From: Merluccius polli
Lineage: Eukaryota; Chordata; Actinopteri; Gadiformes; Merlucciidae
Reading direction: 5' to 3'
Assembly: GCA_030340625.1 (NCBI GenBank)
Contig: JAOPHQ010005694.1
Span: forward strand, 282,501-346,500
Length of the DNA: 64,000 nucleotides
In this document: one piece after another, positions 63,191 to 64,000 of the stretch
How the letters are laid out: every line of letters starts with the position of its first letter
Numbering within the stretch: the first letter of the stretch is position 1
Position numbers and translations under genes: made by a program
Notes under the pieces: generated by a model
What the model was told of the DNA's origin: nothing
The model's input: only the letters and a program-made list of their open reading frames with translations
The model's database searches: none

Positions 63191-63770
63191 ATTGACATGT
63201 TAGTCAGTGGGAGTTACTCTGTTTTTGGTTGGCTTCTACTAAGGGAGCAAACGTGTCAAGCAAATCATAAACAAAATGATTGTTATCAAAAATAATTTTA
63301 AGGCATTTCTCTGACATGTTACATATACGTTACATATTATTTTGATATGTATTTTGGCAAAGTTTAGGAGTCGGATATTATCATAAAAGTTTGTTGGCTA
63401 ACATTTAGTAGCTGCCCTGGGTCGGCGGAGTTCCCCTCGCGTTCGACAAGTTTTACAGTAATGACCGCCCTCCTGTAACATCCCGACATCAAAACTGAAA
63501 GTGAAGTGTATAGAAAGCCTAAGTCCCTCCCCTCCCGGTGGACCACCATGGGACCTTATATCTGAAAATGTATGATAGTCAACGGCAAGAGATATGTTTG
63601 TCGATTTAAAAGATAAATTGGCAAGGCAAAAAAGTTGCAGTTTGTCGTAAAAGTGTTATGAGTGAGTAAAATATGTCATTAGAAAGACCACAAACCTAAA
63701 AGTCGCGTGAGCGATGTCATAACTTTCTCTCTCCAAGCTACCCAGAGCCGCTGAAGCTAACGTTAACACG
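63191..63770 (+). promoter_or_regulatory. Possible promoter/5' UTR region of the THAP gene
   Basis: This is the sequence between the duplicated block and the THAP start codon. The part from about 63410 to 63545 is richer in C and G than its surroundings (GGTCGGCGGAG, CTCCCCTCCCGG). No TATA box at a convincing distance was seen and the transcription start is unknown. The call rests mainly on position upstream of 63771. Confidence 0.25.
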
Positions 63771-63880
63771 ATGCCTAAATGTTTCATACCGGGATGTAGT
63801 CACACAAGCAACAGGTCTTGCTCTTTCTTTTGCTTCCTGGCTGATGAAAGGACCAGGACTCGCTGGATAACACACATCAG
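63771..63880 (+). CDS. First coding exon of a THAP-domain protein, partial
   Basis: The THAP domain is a C2CH zinc finger for DNA binding, shared by cellular THAP proteins and the P-element type of transposase. The exon starts at an ATG with A at -3 and reads MPKCFIPGCSHTSNRSCSFF, then CFLADERTRTRWITHI, with a strong donor (CAG/GTAAGA) at 63881. What fits is Met-Pro at the start, Cys4 and Cys9 as the first zinc pair, an aromatic F-x-F stretch in place of the usual FxFP, and the invariant Trp32 followed by a basic residue. The exon is 110 nt, ending in phase 2. The second zinc pair (Cys-x2-His) and the AVPTIF-type end would be in the next exon, outside the window. It could be a cellular THAP gene or part of a THAP-bearing transposon; the visible part does not decide. 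It lies on the same strand as tspan9 and perhaps inside its last intron. Confidence 0.72.
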
Positions 63881-64000
63881 GTAAGAGGCATTTTTACGTG
63901 GAACATAAGTCACCTAGCTAGTAGCAAGCAATGAACTTATTTGTGTTACCCTTAACCCAAATTGTAATGTTAACAACAAGAGTTGTCATGAAGGTAGCAA

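Overview
The window looks like a piece of a ray-finned fish (teleost) chromosome. It has widely spaced exons with GT-AG introns, abundant long dinucleotide microsatellites, poly-G/poly-C runs of 20-35 bases, and many short non-autonomous DNA transposons, especially hAT-like elements with 8-bp target-site duplications. It also carries 5'-truncated L2-type LINE tails. I could not identify the species. No prokaryotic, viral or organellar genes, rRNA genes or CRISPR arrays were seen, and I recognised no tRNA gene.

Only two protein-coding loci are supported, both on the + strand. The first is a tetraspanin that best fits tspan9, with five consecutive coding exons at 42177-42368, 44162-44236, 56390-56491, 57282-57413 and 59751-59834. 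They cover the end of TM1, the small loop, TM2, TM3, the six-cysteine large loop with its CCG motif, and the start of TM4. The short exon with the start codon and the last exon with the end of TM4 and the C-terminal tail were not found and probably lie outside the window. If so, positions 1-42176 are a large 5' intron, or intron plus upstream sequence, of the same gene. The second locus is the first coding exon of a THAP zinc-finger protein at 63771-63880, followed by a good splice donor, with the rest beyond the right edge.

Layout: 1-11458, a hAT-like element with perfect 8-bp TSD (2112-2880) in otherwise unremarkable sequence; 11459-13395, three hAT-like elements in a row separated by (TA)n tracts; 13396-21107, nothing recognised apart from microsatellites; 21108-21436, an L2 LINE tail; 24211-26640, a ~2.4-kb element with long inverted arms carrying two later insertions (a 498-bp element with a helicase-like first exon and an L2 tail); 29020-29250, a possible L1-like fragment; 29260-29827, a hAT-like element with perfect TSD; 34197-34645, a second copy of the helicase-exon family; 39200-39340, a DNA-transposon fragment; 42177-59834, the tetraspanin exons, whose introns hold a second ~2.5-kb inverted-arm element (48201-50672), paired inverted 22-bp minisatellites, hairpins and a 52-bp minisatellite; 59873-63190, a duplicated ~455-bp block enclosing CA-rich DNA and another probable transposon; 63771 to the end, the THAP exon.

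The points most worth checking are the single-base conflict at the donor of tetraspanin exon 57282-57413, the UG repeat that reaches almost to that exon's acceptor, the two copies of a mobile-element family that both keep a RecQ-like N-terminal exon, and the two long inverted-arm elements with repeated subterminal motifs.
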